DNA from: Streptomyces luteolus
GTDB taxonomy: Bacteria > Actinomycetota > Actinomycetes > Streptomycetales > Streptomycetaceae
Assembly (NCBI RefSeq): GCF_029968015.1
Contig: NZ_JASCIS010000014.1
Span: forward strand, 1 to 64,000
DNA: 64,000 nucleotides
Direction: 5' to 3'
The first letter of the stretch is position 1. Each line of letters begins with the position of its first letter. Positions 17,855 to 26,139 of this stretch are shown piece after piece. The notes beneath the pieces are model-generated. The model was not told the DNA's origin, made no database searches, and was given only the letters and a program-made list of their open reading frames with translations. Made by a program: the position numbers and the translations under genes.

Positions 17855-20800
17855 GCGGCTCCACCCACACATCCCGGAACCGCACCTTGTTGCCGTGGTC
17901 CTGGAGCCGGATCGCCCCCGCGGCGGCGGACTCCGGGGCGCCCGCGCCGGTGGGGCCGTCCACGGCCACGTCGTCGTGCACCTTCTCGCCGTTCCAGACG
18001 ACGGTGATCCGGGCGTCCTCGGTCTTCTTCCCGTCGTCGCCGAAGCGCGCCGCCCGGAACGTGATGTCGTACGTCTGCCAGGTCTCCGGCGGCTTCGCCA
18101 TGTTCCGGTCGGCGGCCTTCTTCAGGTAGATCGCCGCTGCTTCGTTGTTCGCGAGCTCCTTCACCCCGTACGAGTCGAGGATCTGCACCTCGTAGCGCTC
18201 TTGCAAGTAGACGCCGCTGTTGCCTCGGTCCTGGCCGGTGACGTCGTCGGGGAGCTTCGGCACCCGGAACTCTACGTGCAGTCTGAAGTCCCGGAAGTGC
18301 TGTTTCGTGCGCAGGTCGCCGCAGCAGACCTCCATGGACCGCTCGGCGGTGTGCGGCCACTCGGGGGCGCGGCCGTCGGTGTGCTGCCATGCCGTGGCGA
18401 TGCTGCCGCCGGAGAACAGGTCGATCCGCTCGCCCGGGCGCCGCACCTCAAGGGCGTCGAGGTTCACGTGCCCGGTGTCGCCCGCGCCGACCGCGTACGT
18501 GATCGTGTTGCGGCCCTTGCGCAGGTCGAGGCGTTCGGTCGACGTCGACCAGCGGTTCCACTCGCCGGTGTCGGGCAGGCGGGTCCGGCGCGGCTCGCCG
18601 CCGTTGACGCTGACGCCGAGCGTCTTGGTGCCTGCCTCGGGATAGGGGCCGTTGGCGTAGCGGAGGCCCACGTCGTAGCTGCCCGCCTTGTCCACGTGGA
18701 CGTCGAAGCGCACCGTGGCGCCCTGCTCGCCGAGGCCGTCGACGAATCCGCCGCCGGTGTACCCGGCGTGCTCGGTGTCGATGGACGCGCCGCCGGAAAG
18801 CGCCGCCGACTCGGCGTCGTACGTGGTGACGGGTTCGTCCGGGCCCGGCTTGGCGTTGAGCGTGTACCAGGCCTCGGTGGACCAGAGCTGCTCCCCGCCC
18901 TCGGCGGAGAAGGGGCGCGGCGAACGGACGTGCACGACACGGTCGCTCTTCAGGCCGGGGATGGTCAGTGTGACCTTGCGGCGGTCGTCGGAGAGCTTCG
19001 CCGAGGTGACGGGCAGCGCCTCCTCGTCGACCTTGGGGCCGCCGTAGGCGGGGGTCGGCGCGTACCTCCATTGGGCGACGGAGTAGGCGCCCTCGGTCAG
19101 CTCGGCGGCGGTCTCGTCCGACAGGGGCTTGGTGTAGGTGAGTTCGAAGCCGTCCCGCGTGGCGCGCATGGTCTTGATGTCGAACGCGGTCTTGCCGTTG
19201 GGGGTGAGTTTCTGCAGGCCGAAGCGGAGTTTGCCCGCCTGGCCCCAGTTGCCGTCGGCGCCGAGGCCGCCGGTGTAGAGCGCGCCGTCGGGCCCGGTGC
19301 TGATCCGGCTGACGCCCGCCTCCAGGCCCTGGGTGTGCCGGAACACCGCGCCCTGGTACGCGCCGTCGACCTTCTCCAGGTCGGCGCGTTGCAGTCCGCC
19401 GTAGGTGACGTCGCCGAAGACCATCTGCCCGGCGAACGGGCCGTCCTTCAACCGCATCGGTGTACTGGGCGAGTTGGCGATCTCGTTCTGCGGCAGCCAC
19501 AGCACCGGCTTGGTGACGGGCTTGTCGTCGAAGGGGCCCGGCGGGTTGGTGCGGTGGTTGAAGAAGCGGTCCTGCTTGACGTGCATCAGCTTGGACGCGG
19601 GCAGCCAGCCGCCCTGGTTGTCGGTGACGAACAGTTCGTCGTCGGGGCCGCGCCCGATGCCGTTCGGGGTGCGCAGGCCGCCGGCGAGGTAGCTGACCTT
19701 GCCGGTGTCCTTGTCGACCTTGATGGTGGTGCCGCGGTTCTTCGCGGGCTGCGGATCGGTTGTCGCGCCGCCGTAGTCGATGGCCACGGAGAGGTTCAGG
19801 TAGAAGGAGCCCTTGTCGTAGAGCAGGCCGAAGGCGAACTCGTGGAAGTTCCCGCCGTAAGGCCAGTCGGCGACCTTGCGCTTCTCGTCGACGACGTCGT
19901 CGCCGTCGGTGTCGTCGAGCTCGGTGAGCTGGTGCTTCTCGGAGACGTAGAGCTTGCCGTCCACGTGCACGATGCCCATGGGCTCCTTGAGCCCGTCGGC
20001 GATCTTCTTGTACGTGACCTTCTCGGGGCCGGTGTCGCCGGTGACGTGGTCGAGGAGGTACACCTCGCCCCCGGTCTGCTCGCTGCCGCCCCAGGTGGTG
20101 ATCGCGAGCCGGTCGTCGGGGAGCCAGTCCATCGCGGAGACCTGCGGTTCGAAGCCCTCGGGGCGCAGATCGGTGAGGGTGTAGCCGGGGTTGACCTCGG
20201 TCAGCGGCAGCCCGTCGCCGGGGGTGTCGGTGCCGCCCTCGCACTCCTTGCGGCCGGGTGCGGTGACGCGTACGACGTCGGCGTCGGTGCTGAGCACGGA
20301 CTCCGGTACGGCCGTGAAGGCGGTGGCGCCCGGCGGCTTCCACTCCAGGGTGACCCGCTGGTCGCCGCCCGCGTCGAAGTGGTCGATGCGCAGCGACCGG
20401 TAGCCGGCGTCGAGCGTGATCTCGCCGTCCTTGGGCTCGGCCCCGTGCAGCCCGTCGTGGTCGATCACCTGCTGTCCGCCGAGCAGCAGTCGGGAGCCGT
20501 CGTCGCTGGTCAGCCGGAATCCGTAGGTGCCCGCCTCGGGCACGTTCAGGTTGCCGCTGAGCTGGGAGACGAAGTGGTCGCTGAACCCGAAGCCCTCGGT
20601 GGAGTTCCAGTCGGCCGCGGGGACGAGCTTGTCGACGTTCGGGGTCTGCGCGGGCTTGAGCGCGCAGAGTTCGGTGAGCGGGGTCTGGATGTCGAACACG
20701 CGAAGGGTGAGGCCGGGTTCCTGCGGCGGCAGGTCGGCGAAGGGGCGCGGGGGATCGTCGGCGGCCGCCGGTCCGGCCAGGCAGGCGCCGAAAAGCGCGG

Positions 20801-20873
20801 TGAGCAGCAGTCCGGTAGCTTGTAATGACGTACGGCGTCTGTGGCGTAAGGGCAGCGCGGGGCGTGGCTTCAC
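17847..20873 (-). CDS. Secreted multidomain protein: PA14, sorbosone dehydrogenase-like propeller, carbohydrate-binding module, DUF1080
   Basis: A 1008-residue exported protein, start taken at the GTG at 20873 with GGAGGAAGA just before it. The signal peptide (about 1-38) has a basic RHRRR stretch and a hydrophobic core ending AGPAAA. A PA14-type domain follows (about 45-185; GTYGFRLTSDDGSRLLLGGQ). Then comes a glucose/sorbosone dehydrogenase-like propeller (about 190-600; DGLKEPMGIVHVDGKLYVSE), then a galactose-binding CBM35/CBM6-like domain (about 690-800; GSYDVGLRYANGPYPEAG). The C-terminal DUF1080 domain (about 805-1008; NSGVYLQERYEVQILDSYG) is a fold of 3-keto-disaccharide hydrolases. 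A role in extracellular sugar breakdown is inferred; the exact reaction is unknown. Confidence 0.88.
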   Translation of the reverse strand: MKPRPALPLRHRRRTSLQATGLLLTALFGACLAGPAAADDPPRPFADLPPQEPGLTLRVFDIQTPLTELCALKPAQTPNVDKLVPAADWNSTEGFGFSDHFVSQLSGNLNVPEAGTYGFRLTSDDGSRLLLGGQQVIDHDGLHGAEPKDGEITLDAGYRSLRIDHFDAGGDQRVTLEWKPPGATAFTAVPESVLSTDADVVRVTAPGRKECEGGTDTPGDGLPLTEVNPGYTLTDLRPEGFEPQVSAMDWLPDDRLAITTWGGSEQTGGEVYLLDHVTGDTGPEKVTYKKIADGLKEPMGIVHVDGKLYVSEKHQLTELDDTDGDDVVDEKRKVADWPYGGNFHEFAFGLLYDKGSFYLNLSVAIDYGGATTDPQPAKNRGTTIKVDKDTGKVSYLAGGLRTPNGIGRGPDDELFVTDNQGGWLPASKLMHVKQDRFFNHRTNPPGPFDDKPVTKPVLWLPQNEIANSPSTPMRLKDGPFAGQMVFGDVTYGGLQRADLEKVDGAYQGAVFRHTQGLEAGVSRISTGPDGALYTGGLGADGNWGQAGKLRFGLQKLTPNGKTAFDIKTMRATRDGFELTYTKPLSDETAAELTEGAYSVAQWRYAPTPAYGGPKVDEEALPVTSAKLSDDRRKVTLTIPGLKSDRVVHVRSPRPFSAEGGEQLWSTEAWYTLNAKPGPDEPVTTYDAESAALSGGASIDTEHAGYTGGGFVDGLGEQGATVRFDVHVDKAGSYDVGLRYANGPYPEAGTKTLGVSVNGGEPRRTRLPDTGEWNRWSTSTERLDLRKGRNTITYAVGAGDTGHVNLDALEVRRPGERIDLFSGGSIATAWQHTDGRAPEWPHTAERSMEVCCGDLRTKQHFRDFRLHVEFRVPKLPDDVTGQDRGNSGVYLQERYEVQILDSYGVKELANNEAAAIYLKKAADRNMAKPPETWQTYDITFRAARFGDDGKKTEDARITVVWNGEKVHDDVAVDGPTGAGAPESAAAGAIRLQDHGNKVRFRDVWVEPLT

Positions 20874-21242
20874 TCTTCCTCCTGCGTGATTCCGCTGGGG
20901 CGAAGCAGAGTTCTGCTGGGGTTGCGCAGATTTCCGCGGCAGAGCGACGCTCAGCGTAGGGACGCCTGCGAGGCCCGTCCATGCCTTTGTCCTCAAAAAG
21001 GAGAAAGTGACAGGGAGTTGATGAAGAGCCGCTCCCGCGACCGCCCGACCTTCCGGAGCCCGACGCTCCTGAGCCGACGTTGCCGAGCCCGACGTTCCCG
21101 AGCCCGACGTTCCCGACGTTCATCGTTCATCCGCGGCCGGTGGGGCGGTCTTGTGCGGACGGCGGCGACGGTCTTGGGTTGATGGCTGTGCACGCGCCGC
21201 CCACGCTTCGCGGGTGACGCCCTTCGACAGAAGGATCGACCT
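20874..21242. other. Divergent intergenic region upstream of egtA
   Basis: This holds the leaders of the secreted protein (left) and egtA (right). No gene is convincing. A 14-15 bp tandem repeat (units near GAGCCCGACGTTCCC) occupies about 21056-21114. No SigR-type GGAAT-N18-GTT was found here. Confidence 0.6.
21056..21114. repeat. Four 14-15 bp tandem repeats upstream of egtA
   Basis: GAGCCCGACGCTCCT, GAGCCGACGTTGCC and two copies of GAGCCCGACGTTCCC follow each other, then decay into GACGTTC and ATCGTTC. They end about 130 bases before the egtA start. Confidence 0.85.
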
Positions 21243-22532
21243 ATGAGTGAGGCCGACTGTACGGAGCACGACGCTCCGGTCACCGAGGACGAGGTGGAGG
21301 CGCTCGTCCACGGCATCTGCTTCAAGACCGGTCCGCCCGCCGCCGTGGGCGTGGAACTCGAATGGCTCGTCCACGAGTTGCGCGCCCCCCGCCTGCCCGT
21401 CACCCCCGAACGGCGCGCGGCGGCGACCGCCGCACTGCGTGCCCTGCCCCTGAGTTCGGCCCTGACGGTCGAACCCGGCGGCCAGCTGGAGCTGAGCTCG
21501 CTGCCCGCCGCGTCCCTGACGGAGTGCGTCACCTCCGTCTCCGCCGACCTCCGGCTCGCCCGCCGCACCCTGGGCGCTCTGGGGCTCGGTCTCTCCGGCC
21601 TCGGCCAGGACCCCTGGCACCCGCCGCGCCGCCTGCTCGACGATGCGCGGTACGTCGCCATGGAGCGGTACTTCGACCGCACCGGGCCCGCCGGGCGCGC
21701 CATGATGTGCTCCACCGCGTCGGTGCAGATCTGCCTCGACGCCGGGTACGAGGAGCCGGGCCCGCTCGGGCACGGGCGGCGCTGGCGCCTGGCCCATCTG
21801 CTCGGCGCCGTCCTGGTCGCCGCGTTCGCCAACTCCCCGCTCGACCGGGGCCGTCCGACGGGCTGGCGCTCCACCCGGCAGGCGGTGTGGGCGGCCATCG
21901 AGCCGGGCCGCAGTGCCGCTCCCCCGGAGTCCGCCGAGCCCCGGGACGCGTGGGCGCGGCACGTCCTGGACGCTCCGGTGATGTGTGTCCGTACACCCGA
22001 GGGGCCGTGGCTGGTGCCGGAGCGGGTCAGCTTCCGGGACTGGCTGCGCGGCGGTGCGCTGCCCCGGCCGCCGACCCGCGCGGACGTGGACTACCACCTG
22101 ACCACGCTGTTCCCGCCGGTGCGGCCGCGCGGCCATCTGGAGCTGCGCATGATCGACGCGCAGCCGGGCCGGGACGGCTGGCTCGTGCCGCTCGCCGTGA
22201 CCGAGGCGCTGTTCGAGGACCCGCAGGCCGCGGAGCGGGCGTACCGCACCGTGAAGCCGCTGGCCGAGCGGGCGGCGGGCGAGGACGGCCGGGTCAGGCC
22301 CGCGCCCCGCAACCCGCTCTGGCTGGACGCGGCGCGCCACGGCCTGGCCGACCCGGAGCTGCGCGAGGCCGCCGCGGACTGTTTCACCGCCGCCCTGGAG
22401 GCGCTGCCGCGGCGTGGCGCGCCTGCGGCGGTCGTGGACGCCGTCGGCGCGTTCGCGGAGCGCCATGTCGCGCGCGGCCGCTGCCCCGCCGACGACCTGC
22501 TCGACGAAGTGAACGGGAGGACGACCACGTGA
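21243..22532 (+). CDS. egtA: Glutamate-cysteine ligase EgtA (ergothioneine pathway)
   Basis: A 429-residue GCS2-family ligase that joins glutamate and cysteine to gamma-glutamylcysteine, the sulfur donor for ergothioneine. The family motif VGVELEWLVHE lies near residues 38-48, and the ATP/substrate segments MERYFDRTGPAGRAMMCSTASVQICLD and ELRMIDAQP are conserved. A GAAGGA site stands seven bases before the ATG. It is the first gene of egtABCD, and its stop overlaps the egtB GTG by four bases. Confidence 0.93.
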   Translation: MSEADCTEHDAPVTEDEVEALVHGICFKTGPPAAVGVELEWLVHELRAPRLPVTPERRAAATAALRALPLSSALTVEPGGQLELSSLPAASLTECVTSVSADLRLARRTLGALGLGLSGLGQDPWHPPRRLLDDARYVAMERYFDRTGPAGRAMMCSTASVQICLDAGYEEPGPLGHGRRWRLAHLLGAVLVAAFANSPLDRGRPTGWRSTRQAVWAAIEPGRSAAPPESAEPRDAWARHVLDAPVMCVRTPEGPWLVPERVSFRDWLRGGALPRPPTRADVDYHLTTLFPPVRPRGHLELRMIDAQPGRDGWLVPLAVTEALFEDPQAAERAYRTVKPLAERAAGEDGRVRPAPRNPLWLDAARHGLADPELREAAADCFTAALEALPRRGAPAAVVDAVGAFAERHVARGRCPADDLLDEVNGRTTT

Positions 22533-23884
22533 ACGGCACCCCCATCGACGCCCGGGACGAGGACGCGCTGCGCACCGCCGCGCGCGCCGCCCTGACCGCC
22601 GCGCGGGACCGCACCCGGCTGCTCACGACCTGCGTGGACGAGGCCGAACTGACCGCGCAGCACTCGCCGTTGATGTCCCCGCTGGTGTGGGACCTCGCGC
22701 ACATCGGCAACCAGGAGGAGCAGTGGCTGCTACGCGCCGTGGCCGGGCGCGAACCGATGCGGCCCGAGATCGACTCGGTGTACGACGCGTTCGAGCACCC
22801 GCGCGCGGAGCGCCCCGCGCTGCCGCTGCTGCCGCCGGACGAGGCGCACCGGTACGCGGCGGAGGTGCGGGGCCGGGCCCTGGACGTCCTGGACACGAGT
22901 GTGCTGCGCGGCTCGGCCCTGGTGGACGCGGCGTTCGCGTTCGGCATGATCGCGCAGCACGAGCAGCAGCACGACGAGACGATGCTGATCACCCACCAGC
23001 TCCGCAAGGGCCCGGCCGCGCTCACGGCCCCCGAACCAGCCGCGGTGACAAGCCCGCCGAAGGCCCGCGAAGTCCTCGTCCCCGGCGGCCCGTTCACCAT
23101 GGGCACGTCGACCGAGCCCTGGGCCCTGGACAACGAGCGCCCGGCGCACCGCCGCGACGTGGCGGCGTACTGGATCGACACGACCCCGGTGACGTGCGGC
23201 GCGTATCTGGAGTTCATGGCCGACGGCGGCTACGAAGAGCCGCGCTGGTGGGACCCGGCGGCCTTGCCGCACATGCGCGAGCACGGTCTCGTGGCGCCGC
23301 TGTTCTGGCGCCGTGAGGGCGGACAGTGGCTGCGCCGCCGCTTCGGGGTGACGGAGCCGATCCCGCCCGACGAGCCGGTCCTGCACGTGAGTTGGTACGA
23401 GGCGGACGCCTACGCCCGCTGGGCCGGGCGCCGTCTGCCGACCGAGGCCGAGTGGGAGAAGGCCGCCCGGCACGACCCGGCCGCCGACCGCTCACGCCGC
23501 TACCCGTGGGGCGACGCCGACCCCACCCCAGACCGCGCCAACCTCGGTCAGCGCCACCTCCGCCCGGCCGCCGCGGGAGCGTACGAGGCGGGCCAATCAC
23601 CCTTGGGCGTACGGCAGTTGATCGGTGACGTATGGGAGTGGACGGCGAGCGACTTCCTGCCCTATCCGGGGTTCGTGGCGTTCCCGTACCGCGAGTACTC
23701 GGAGGTGTTCTTCGGCGGCGACCACAAAGTGCTGCGCGGCGGTTCGTTCGCCGTGGACCAGGTGGCCTGCCGGGGCACGTTCCGCAACTGGGACTATCCG
23801 GTGCGGCGGCAGATCTTCTCCGGATTCCGTACGGCGCGGGACGCGCGGCCGGAGGAGGCCCACGGGCAGGCGGAGGTGCGCTGA
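22529..23884 (+). CDS. egtB: Iron(II) sulfoxide synthase EgtB
   Basis: A 451-residue non-heme iron enzyme that couples trimethylhistidine (hercynine) and gamma-glutamylcysteine with oxygen to make the sulfoxide intermediate. The N-terminal DinB-like domain supplies the iron ligands His58 (LAHIGNQEEQW) and HX3HXE with His144 and His148 (QHEQQHDE). The C-terminal half is an FGE-sulfatase fold (PWGDADPTPDRANLG, GDVWEWTASDF, LRGGSFAVDQ, CRGTFRNW). The GTG start at 22529 overlaps the egtA stop, indicating coupling; the frame extends upstream inside egtA only as a shadow. Confidence 0.95.
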   Translation: MNGTPIDARDEDALRTAARAALTAARDRTRLLTTCVDEAELTAQHSPLMSPLVWDLAHIGNQEEQWLLRAVAGREPMRPEIDSVYDAFEHPRAERPALPLLPPDEAHRYAAEVRGRALDVLDTSVLRGSALVDAAFAFGMIAQHEQQHDETMLITHQLRKGPAALTAPEPAAVTSPPKAREVLVPGGPFTMGTSTEPWALDNERPAHRRDVAAYWIDTTPVTCGAYLEFMADGGYEEPRWWDPAALPHMREHGLVAPLFWRREGGQWLRRRFGVTEPIPPDEPVLHVSWYEADAYARWAGRRLPTEAEWEKAARHDPAADRSRRYPWGDADPTPDRANLGQRHLRPAAAGAYEAGQSPLGVRQLIGDVWEWTASDFLPYPGFVAFPYREYSEVFFGGDHKVLRGGSFAVDQVACRGTFRNWDYPVRRQIFSGFRTARDARPEEAHGQAEVR

Positions 23885-24651
23885 TGTGCCGCCATCTGGC
23901 CTTCCTCGGCCCGCCCGCACCCCTCGGCGACCTCCTCGTCCGCCCGCCGCACAGCCTGTTCGTCCAGTCCTGGGCGCCGCGCCGGCAGCGGCACGGGACG
24001 GTCAACGCCGATGGTTTCGGCGTGGGTTGGTACGCGGACGGCGACCCGGCGCCCGCCCGCTACCGGCGCGCCGGGCCTGTCTGGAGCGACCTGTCCTTCG
24101 CCGATCTGGCACGGGTGGTGCGCAGCGGCGCGTTCCTCGGCGCGGTGCGGGACGCGACGCGCGCGGGCGCGGACGGGGAGGCCGCGGCGGCCCCGTTCAC
24201 GTACGGGCCGTGGCTGTTCAGCCACAACGGGATGGTGGCGGGTTGGCCCAACTCGGTTGCGGAGCTTGCCCGTTCACTGCCGGTTGAGGAACTCCTCTCC
24301 CTGGAGGCGCGCTGCGACTCGGCGCTCGTATGGGCGCTGCTCCTGCACCGGCTGCGGTCCGGGGACGAGCTGCCGCAGGCGCTCGCCGACACGGTCACGG
24401 ACGTCGCGGCCGCCGCGCCCGGCTCGCGCCTCAACCTCCTCGTCACGGACGGCACGCAGATCGCGGCGACGGCCTGGGGCGACAGCCTCTGGTACCTGGC
24501 GGGGGGCGGGCGCGCGGTCGTGGCCTCCGAGCCGTACGACGACGACCCCGAGTGGCGCGAGGTGCCCGACCGGACGCTGCTGACCGCGAGCCGCACGGAC
24601 GTGCTGCCGACCCCGTTGAAGGACCCTGAGCCGAAGGAGCCGATGGCGTGA
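23884..24651 (+). CDS. egtC: Gamma-glutamyl hercynylcysteine sulfoxide hydrolase EgtC
   Basis: A 255-residue class II glutamine amidotransferase-like enzyme. The start ATG-TGC at 23884 gives an N-terminal Cys2 nucleophile (MCRHLAFLG), which pins the start. NADGFGVGWY and FSHNGMVAGW are the Ntn-hydrolase substrate loops. It removes the glutamyl group from the EgtB product. The start overlaps the egtB stop by one base, and the end overlaps the egtD GTG by four. Confidence 0.95.
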   Translation: MCRHLAFLGPPAPLGDLLVRPPHSLFVQSWAPRRQRHGTVNADGFGVGWYADGDPAPARYRRAGPVWSDLSFADLARVVRSGAFLGAVRDATRAGADGEAAAAPFTYGPWLFSHNGMVAGWPNSVAELARSLPVEELLSLEARCDSALVWALLLHRLRSGDELPQALADTVTDVAAAAPGSRLNLLVTDGTQIAATAWGDSLWYLAGGGRAVVASEPYDDDPEWREVPDRTLLTASRTDVLPTPLKDPEPKEPMA

Positions 24652-25610
24652 GCACGTTGCAGTTCACCCGCACCCTGCCCGAGGACGCGACCGGCGCCGC
24701 CCTGCGCGCCGACGTCCGCAGCGGCCTGACCGCCTCGCCCAAGACGCTGCCGCCGAAGTGGTTCTACGACGCGCGCGGCAGCGAACTCTTCGACGAGATC
24801 ACCACGCTGCCCGAGTACTACCCGACCCGGGCCGAGCGGGAGATCCTGCTGGCCCGCGCCGGGGAGATCGCGGCGGCGACCGGGGCCCGTACGCTGATCG
24901 AGCTGGGCTCGGGCTCGTCGGACAAGACCCGCCATCTCCTCGACGCCTTCGGCGAGTTGGCGATGTACGTCCCGGTCGACGTCAGCGAGAGCGCGCTGCG
25001 GCAGGCCGGTGAGGCGTTGCGCGCGGAGCACCCCGCGCTCGACGTGCACGCCCTGATCGCCGACTTCACCGCCCCGCTCACGCTGCCCGCCACACCCGGC
25101 CCGCGCCTGGTGGCGTTCCTCGGCGGCACGCTCGGCAACCTGCTGCCCGCGGAGCGCGCCGCGTTCCTCGCGTCGGTGCGCGCGCTGCTCTCGCCGGGCG
25201 ACGCGCTGCTGCTCGGCACCGACCTGGTCAAGGACGAGGGGACCCTGGTGGCGGCGTACGACGACGCGGCCGGGGTGACGGCCGAGTTCAACAAGAACGT
25301 CCTGAACGTCATCAACCGCGAGCTGGGCGCCGACTTCGACCCGGACGCCTTCACGCACGTGGCCCGCTGGGACCGGGAGCGGGAGTGGATCGAGATGCGG
25401 CTGCGGGCCCGCACGGACATGTCGGTGAAAATCGCCGAACTCGAACTGGCGGTGGACTTCGCGGCGGGCGAGGAGCTGCGGACGGAGATCTCGGCGAAGT
25501 TCCGCGAGGAGGGCGTACGCGCCGAGCTCACCGCGGCGGGTCTGACGCCGGCGCACTGGTGGACGGACGCGGAGGGGCGGTTCGCGCTGTCCCTGTCGCG
25601 GGTGGCGTGA
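24648..25610 (+). CDS. egtD: L-histidine N-alpha-methyltransferase EgtD
   Basis: A 320-residue SAM-dependent enzyme that trimethylates the alpha-amino group of histidine to hercynine, the first ergothioneine step. Characteristic segments are LTASPKTLPPKWFYDARGSELFDEITTLPEYY-type (with PPKWFYDARGSELFD visible), the SAM loop ELGSGSSDKT, and FLGGTLGNL. The C-terminus HWWTDAEGRFALSLSRVA is also typical. The GTG start overlaps the egtC stop. The C-S lyase egtE is not nearby, as in other Streptomyces where it is encoded elsewhere. Confidence 0.95.
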   Translation: MSTLQFTRTLPEDATGAALRADVRSGLTASPKTLPPKWFYDARGSELFDEITTLPEYYPTRAEREILLARAGEIAAATGARTLIELGSGSSDKTRHLLDAFGELAMYVPVDVSESALRQAGEALRAEHPALDVHALIADFTAPLTLPATPGPRLVAFLGGTLGNLLPAERAAFLASVRALLSPGDALLLGTDLVKDEGTLVAAYDDAAGVTAEFNKNVLNVINRELGADFDPDAFTHVARWDREREWIEMRLRARTDMSVKIAELELAVDFAAGEELRTEISAKFREEGVRAELTAAGLTPAHWWTDAEGRFALSLSRVA

Positions 25611-25647
25611 GGGCGCGGCGCCGGCGGGCGCGTGCTGCACTGGACGT

Positions 25648-25995
25648 ATGACGTATCACGCGATCGTCGTCGCCGACGTCCACGGGACGATCACGCAGTG
25701 GAACGACGGCGCGGAGCGGCTGTTCGGCCACTCCGCGCCGGAGGCCGTGGGCCGGAAGCTGGACCTGCTTGTCCCCGAGCGGCTGCGCGAGGCGCACTGG
25801 GCGGGGTTCGGGCGCGCGATGGCCCACCCGCAGATCAAGGACCTCGCGGCGGACCTGCCGGTCCTGTGCGCGGACGGCACGGAACGCCTGTACGCGGGGC
25901 GCCTGTTGGTGCTGTGCGACGGCCTGGGCGCGGCGCTCGGCGCGATGGGGATCTATGCGAGCGAGGGGAGCACGGGGGTGCGGCCGTTAGGCTGA
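25648..25995 (+). CDS. Single PAS-domain protein
   Basis: A 115-residue protein that is nearly all one PAS fold: IVVADVHGTITQWNDGAERLFGHSAPEAVGRKLDLLVPERLRE, then a C-terminal beta region (DGTERLYAGRLLVLCDGLGAALG). There is no output domain. It starts 37 bp after egtD and may be the last gene of the ergothioneine operon. Such lone PAS proteins can sense redox state or bind small molecules, and two cysteines are present (VLCADG, LLVLCDG). A link to ergothioneine is inference from position only. Confidence 0.75.
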   Translation: MTYHAIVVADVHGTITQWNDGAERLFGHSAPEAVGRKLDLLVPERLREAHWAGFGRAMAHPQIKDLAADLPVLCADGTERLYAGRLLVLCDGLGAALGAMGIYASEGSTGVRPLG

Positions 25996-26015
25996 GCGGC
26001 GCCGCCACGGGGGCC

Positions 26016-26125
26016 AGCCCCCGGACCCCCGCTCCTCAATCGCCGGAGGGGCTGATTTTCAGCCCCTCCGGCGATTGAGGAGGCCCGTCCGGCGAGGACT
26101 TTCGGGAAGGGGCGGGGAGGGGGAA
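26016..26125. terminator. Palindromic repeat, copy 1 (terminator-like)
   Basis: A perfect 24-bp stem (26032-26055 with 26059-26082) built on CGCCGGAGGGGCTGA and its complement with a TTT loop. The outer right arm CTTTCGGGAAGGGGCGGGG follows; the outer left arm is missing in this copy. It lies between the convergent PAS gene and the solute-binding lipoprotein gene. Confidence 0.85.
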
Positions 26126-26139
26126 ACGAAGGCGCGCCC

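Noticed and set aside
15750-20825. A 1691-codon open frame on the plus strand
   Set aside because: It is a shadow of the kinase and of the minus-strand secreted protein; composition is that of an out-of-frame high-GC sequence and it crosses clear terminator-like repeats.
20993-21123. Minus-strand extension encoding NVGLG repeats before the secreted protein
   Set aside because: The repeat peptide comes from the 15-bp tandem DNA repeat; the frame belongs to a shadow frame and the real gene starts at 20873 with a strong ribosome site.
23884-25995. egtE (C-S lyase) expected with egtABCD
   Set aside because: No PLP-enzyme motif or spare coding space is present in or next to the cluster; it must lie outside this window.
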